Assembly: GCA_009775535.1 (NCBI GenBank)
Contig: VSPW01000012.1
Coordinates: 1-21,071 of the forward strand
Origin: Muribaculaceae bacterium
Lineage (GTDB): Bacteria > Bacteroidota > Bacteroidia > Bacteroidales > Muribaculaceae
Direction of reading: 5' to 3'
DNA length: 21,071 nt
Numbering within the stretch: the first letter of the stretch is position 1; each line of letters starts with the position of its first letter. Of the stretch, positions 20,914-21,071 are shown one piece after another. The notes under the pieces were generated by a model that saw only the letters and a program-made list of their open reading frames with translations, had not been told where the DNA came from and did no database searches. Made by a program: the position numbers and the translations under genes.

Positions 20914-21071
20914 AGGTCGCTTGGATATTAATCTTCGTTATTTGTATTCTCGAAGATAGATGTATCGGGATTCCAAATGAAAAATTTTTCGCTTAAGTAT
21001 GTTGAGCACCTGTTAATGTTTGCAAGTTTTGAAAATTAATGCTTTGAAAGATTCCGCATCAAAGAAAAATC
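20914..21071. other. No supportable gene; right flank of the phage remnant
   Basis: 158 A+T-rich bases with no convincing reading frame on either strand; the longest plus-strand frame from an ATG is about 20 codons (20977 onward). A 7-bp inverted repeat, ATCTTCG (20931-20937) and CGAAGAT (20951-20957), is the only structure seen. The drop in G+C to the right of about 20920 may mark the edge of the prophage DNA. Confidence 0.4.

Noticed and set aside
20777..20959. Plus-strand frame of 60 codons
   Set aside because: Antisense to the short phage gene; no recognisable features and no promoter.

Overview
The window looks like a gut-type Bacteroidales chromosome (Muribaculaceae or a close relative would fit, but this cannot be fixed from the sequence alone). 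The signs are sigma-ABfr-type promoters (xTTG, about 20 nt, TAnnTTTG), AT-rich leaders without clear Shine-Dalgarno sequences, and gene forms typical of this phylum: a BioG-BioC fusion, a MurF-alanine racemase fusion, a GSCFA protein, a PorE-like lipoprotein and a tricorn-type S41 protease. Core genes are about 45-48 % G+C where I counted.

Left part, minus strand (1-5069): a 3'-cut Kdo transferase gene (kdtA/waaA) lies directly behind glutamyl-tRNA synthetase (gltX). Next come a small outer-membrane beta-barrel protein with its own promoter and a hairpin terminator, then histidyl-tRNA synthetase (hisS).

Centre, plus strand (5166-10588): diverging from hisS is a compact biotin operon, bioA-bioF-bioGC-bioD, with overlapping or nearly touching genes. 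BioC (methylase that disguises malonyl-ACP) and BioG (esterase that removes the methyl group) are one polypeptide. With BioF, BioA and BioD this gives every pathway-specific step from malonyl-ACP to dethiobiotin; bioB is not in the window. Behind it, from a separate promoter, lie a DEDDy 3'-5' exonuclease and an overlapping 78-aa membrane protein.

Right-centre, plus strand (10690-19600): an initiator tRNA gene with promoter and terminator, then an envelope gene run. This comprises a PorE-like TPR/beta-propeller/OmpA lipoprotein, a GSCFA-family SGNH-like protein, the MurF-Alr fusion (D-Ala supply and its use in the peptidoglycan precursor) and a secreted tricorn-like protease.

Right end (about 19620-20913): a prophage remnant. 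The N-terminal part of a tape-measure gene is cut off next to a perfect 15-bp inverted repeat that resembles an IS end, and a short tail-type fragment lies farther upstream. Both are on the minus strand and G+C-rich (about 56 % in the central tape-measure part). Between them, on the opposite strand, sits a small A+T-rich (about 33 % G+C) gene for a 55-aa membrane protein with its own promoter-like box. That is the arrangement of a phage moron and is the most interesting candidate here. The last 158 bases hold no gene I can support.
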